From Rathayibacter sp. VKM Ac-2856 (GTDB lineage: Bacteria; Actinomycetota; Actinomycetes; Actinomycetales; Microbacteriaceae): 64,000 nucleotides of DNA. A program made the translations under genes and the position numbers. The notes below the pieces were generated by a model, which saw only the letters and a list, made by a program, of their open reading frames with translations, was not told the DNA's origin and did no database searches. Shown here one piece after another: positions 62,806-64,000 of the stretch. The first letter of the stretch is position 1. Each line of letters starts with the position of its first letter. The stretch spans positions 310,001-374,000 of the forward strand of contig NZ_JABMLF010000005.1 in NCBI RefSeq assembly GCF_013205055.1, read 5' to 3'.

Positions 62806-63968
62806 GCGGCCACCGGTCGCCGGGCGGCCACCACGAGCATCGCCTCGAGCGCGAGGACGGGTGAGACGTTCGCGTCGATGCGCTGACGCGCCGTCGCCAC
62901 CGCGTCGAGCACGGCGAGCGTGCGGTCGGGGGCCGTGGCCGTGGCCAGCGCGGTCATCTCGGCGCGCACCTCCTCGTTGATCACGCCGCCGGGCGCGCCC
63001 AGCTGCAGGCGCACGACGTCGCGGTAGAGCGAGAGCAGGTCGACGAGGATCCGGTCGAGACCGTCGCGCAGGCTGCGCGTCGCGCGTCGCTTCTGGTCCT
63101 CCTCGAGGGTCCGCAGCTGCGAGCGGAGCTGCGCCGGGATCGTGCCGCCGGGCTCGACGCCGAGCGAGCGCAGCGCCTGCTGCCGCTCGACCTCGTCGCG
63201 CTCGAGCGTGTAGGCCTTCGCGTCCTCGGTGGCCACCTCGATCATCCGCGCGGCGCCGAGCACCGCGTCGGACACCCCGCGAAGACCCAGGGCGATCCGG
63301 AGCGTCTCCTCGCGGCGCTCGCGCGCGTTCGCGTCGGTCGCGAGCCGGTGGGCCATGCCGATGTGGCTCTGCGCCTGGCGGGCGGCGCGCTCGGCCGTCG
63401 CCGCGTCGACGCCGTCGCGGCGCTCGAGCAGCCCCGCGACGTCCTCGACGCTGGGCACCCGGAGGCGCACCGAGCGCACCCGCGAGCGGATCGTCGGCAG
63501 GAGGTCGGCCTCGCTCGGCGCGCAGAGGATCCACACGGTGCGCTCCGGCGGCTCCTCGAGCGCCTTGAGCAGCACGTTGGAGGTGCGCTCGCTCATCCGG
63601 TCGGCGTCCTCGATCACCATCACGCGGTAGCGCGAGACGGACGGCGAGTACTGCGAGGACGACACGAGCCGACGCACCTCCTCGATCGAGATGATCACCC
63701 GCTCGGTGCTGAGGACGGCGAGGTCGGGGTGCGAGCGCGCCGCGACCTGCGCGCAGTCGGGGCACTCGCCGCAGCCGCCGCGCCGGCAGAGCAGGGCGGA
63801 GGCGAACGCGTAGGCGAGGTTGGAGCGGCCGGATCCGGGCGGGCCGGTGATGAGCCAGGAGTGGGTCATCGAGGACGACTCGTTGCCGCCCTCGTCGCGG
63901 GGGGTCGAGGCGTCGCGCAGGGCGCCGATGGCGTGCTCCTGGCCGACGAGTTGGCTCCAGACGGTCAC
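62802..63968 (-). CDS. holB: DNA polymerase III subunit delta'
   Basis: A 388-residue clamp-loader subunit of the AAA+ fold. The P-loop is ITGPPGSGRSNLAYAFA, with Arg in place of the usual Lys, so it probably does not hydrolyse ATP. The zinc module is CRRGGCGECPDC, followed by VMVIEDADRMSERTSNVLLK (Walker B) and RSRVRSVRLR. The GTG start has TAGCCT 6 nt upstream. It heads the holB-hydrolase-tetR operon. The final 32 bases of the window upstream of it hold no recognisable feature. Confidence 0.93.
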   Translation of the reverse strand: MTVWSQLVGQEHAIGALRDASTPRDEGGNESSSMTHSWLITGPPGSGRSNLAYAFASALLCRRGGCGECPDCAQVAARSHPDLAVLSTERVIISIEEVRRLVSSSQYSPSVSRYRVMVIEDADRMSERTSNVLLKALEEPPERTVWILCAPSEADLLPTIRSRVRSVRLRVPSVEDVAGLLERRDGVDAATAERAARQAQSHIGMAHRLATDANARERREETLRIALGLRGVSDAVLGAARMIEVATEDAKAYTLERDEVERQQALRSLGVEPGGTIPAQLRSQLRTLEEDQKRRATRSLRDGLDRILVDLLSLYRDVVRLQLGAPGGVINEEVRAEMTALATATAPDRTLAVLDAVATARQRIDANVSPVLALEAMLVVAARRPVAA

Positions 63969-64000
63969 GGTTCCAGGCTAACCGCGAGGTCCGACAGCGG

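Overview
The window is high-GC, densely coded chromosome of an actinomycete. Its gene content and style point to the family Microbacteriaceae; Rathayibacter, Clavibacter or Curtobacterium relatives are a guess from style, not a measurement. The signs are strong G/C bias at third codon positions, a tRNA without encoded CCA, a mycobacterial-type single-chain Ku, DUF3097, DUF3054 and AbiEi-like orphan families, and above all a start-site style in which a TAnnnT box lies 6-8 nt before the start codon (leaderless mRNAs). No prophage, insertion sequence, CRISPR array or plasmid gene was seen, so this is ordinary core/shell chromosome decorated with several families of palindromic repeats.

Layout. 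0-6 kb (minus strand): the 5' end of a molybdopterin oxidoreductase, ispE, rsmA, tatD, metG and rsmI, a housekeeping block for isoprenoid, rRNA and tRNA functions. 6-10.8 kb (plus): a protein O-mannosyltransferase overlapping a YeiH-type transporter, then a PLP sulfhydrylase for homocysteine synthesis with a CoA-binding protein. 10.9-12.4 kb (minus): rtcB with a small upstream ORF. 12.7-17.2 kb (plus): two consecutive secreted peptidoglycan-binding enzymes, L-serine ammonia-lyase and a rhodanese. 17.2-19.8 kb (minus): a DUF255 thioredoxin-fold protein and a small membrane protein. 19.9-29.3 kb (plus): hrpA, an MFS transporter, a hypothetical, an aldo/keto reductase, an alpha/beta hydrolase and a secreted M28 peptidase. 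29.6-31.9 kb: HEAT protein, Ku, hypothetical. 32.4-38.5 kb (plus): secreted nuclease, Nei/Fpg glycosylase, a 2TM protein and a beta-helix-like exported protein. 38.5-46.5 kb: acyltransferase, Ski2-like helicase, AbiEi-like protein, MOSC, pentapeptide, DUF3054/DUF3097. 46.6-50.9 kb (plus): a His-rich peptide, then an FMN riboswitch driving ribD-ribE-ribBA-ribH. 51-54.4 kb (plus): an MHS transporter and an ABC exporter. 54.5-64 kb (minus): SDR, lipoprotein, SpoU methyltransferase, succinate-semialdehyde dehydrogenase, nicotinamidase, PBP4-type DD-peptidase, tRNA-Thr(CGT), then a holB / secreted hydrolase / TetR operon with overlapping genes.

The most unusual content is non-coding or architectural. 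(1) About 22 copies of a ~40-bp hairpin repeat (outer arms TCGAnTA / TATCGA) whose inner stem changes sequence from copy to copy while always staying base-paired. (2) A second palindrome of exactly 63 bp in four copies, one of them sitting in frame inside hrpA as 21 codons. (3) A secreted M28 peptidase ending in a 65-residue tail that reads like a LuxR-type helix-turn-helix. (4) Several one-off long inverted repeats. None is proved here to be a new system; each is described with what could test it.
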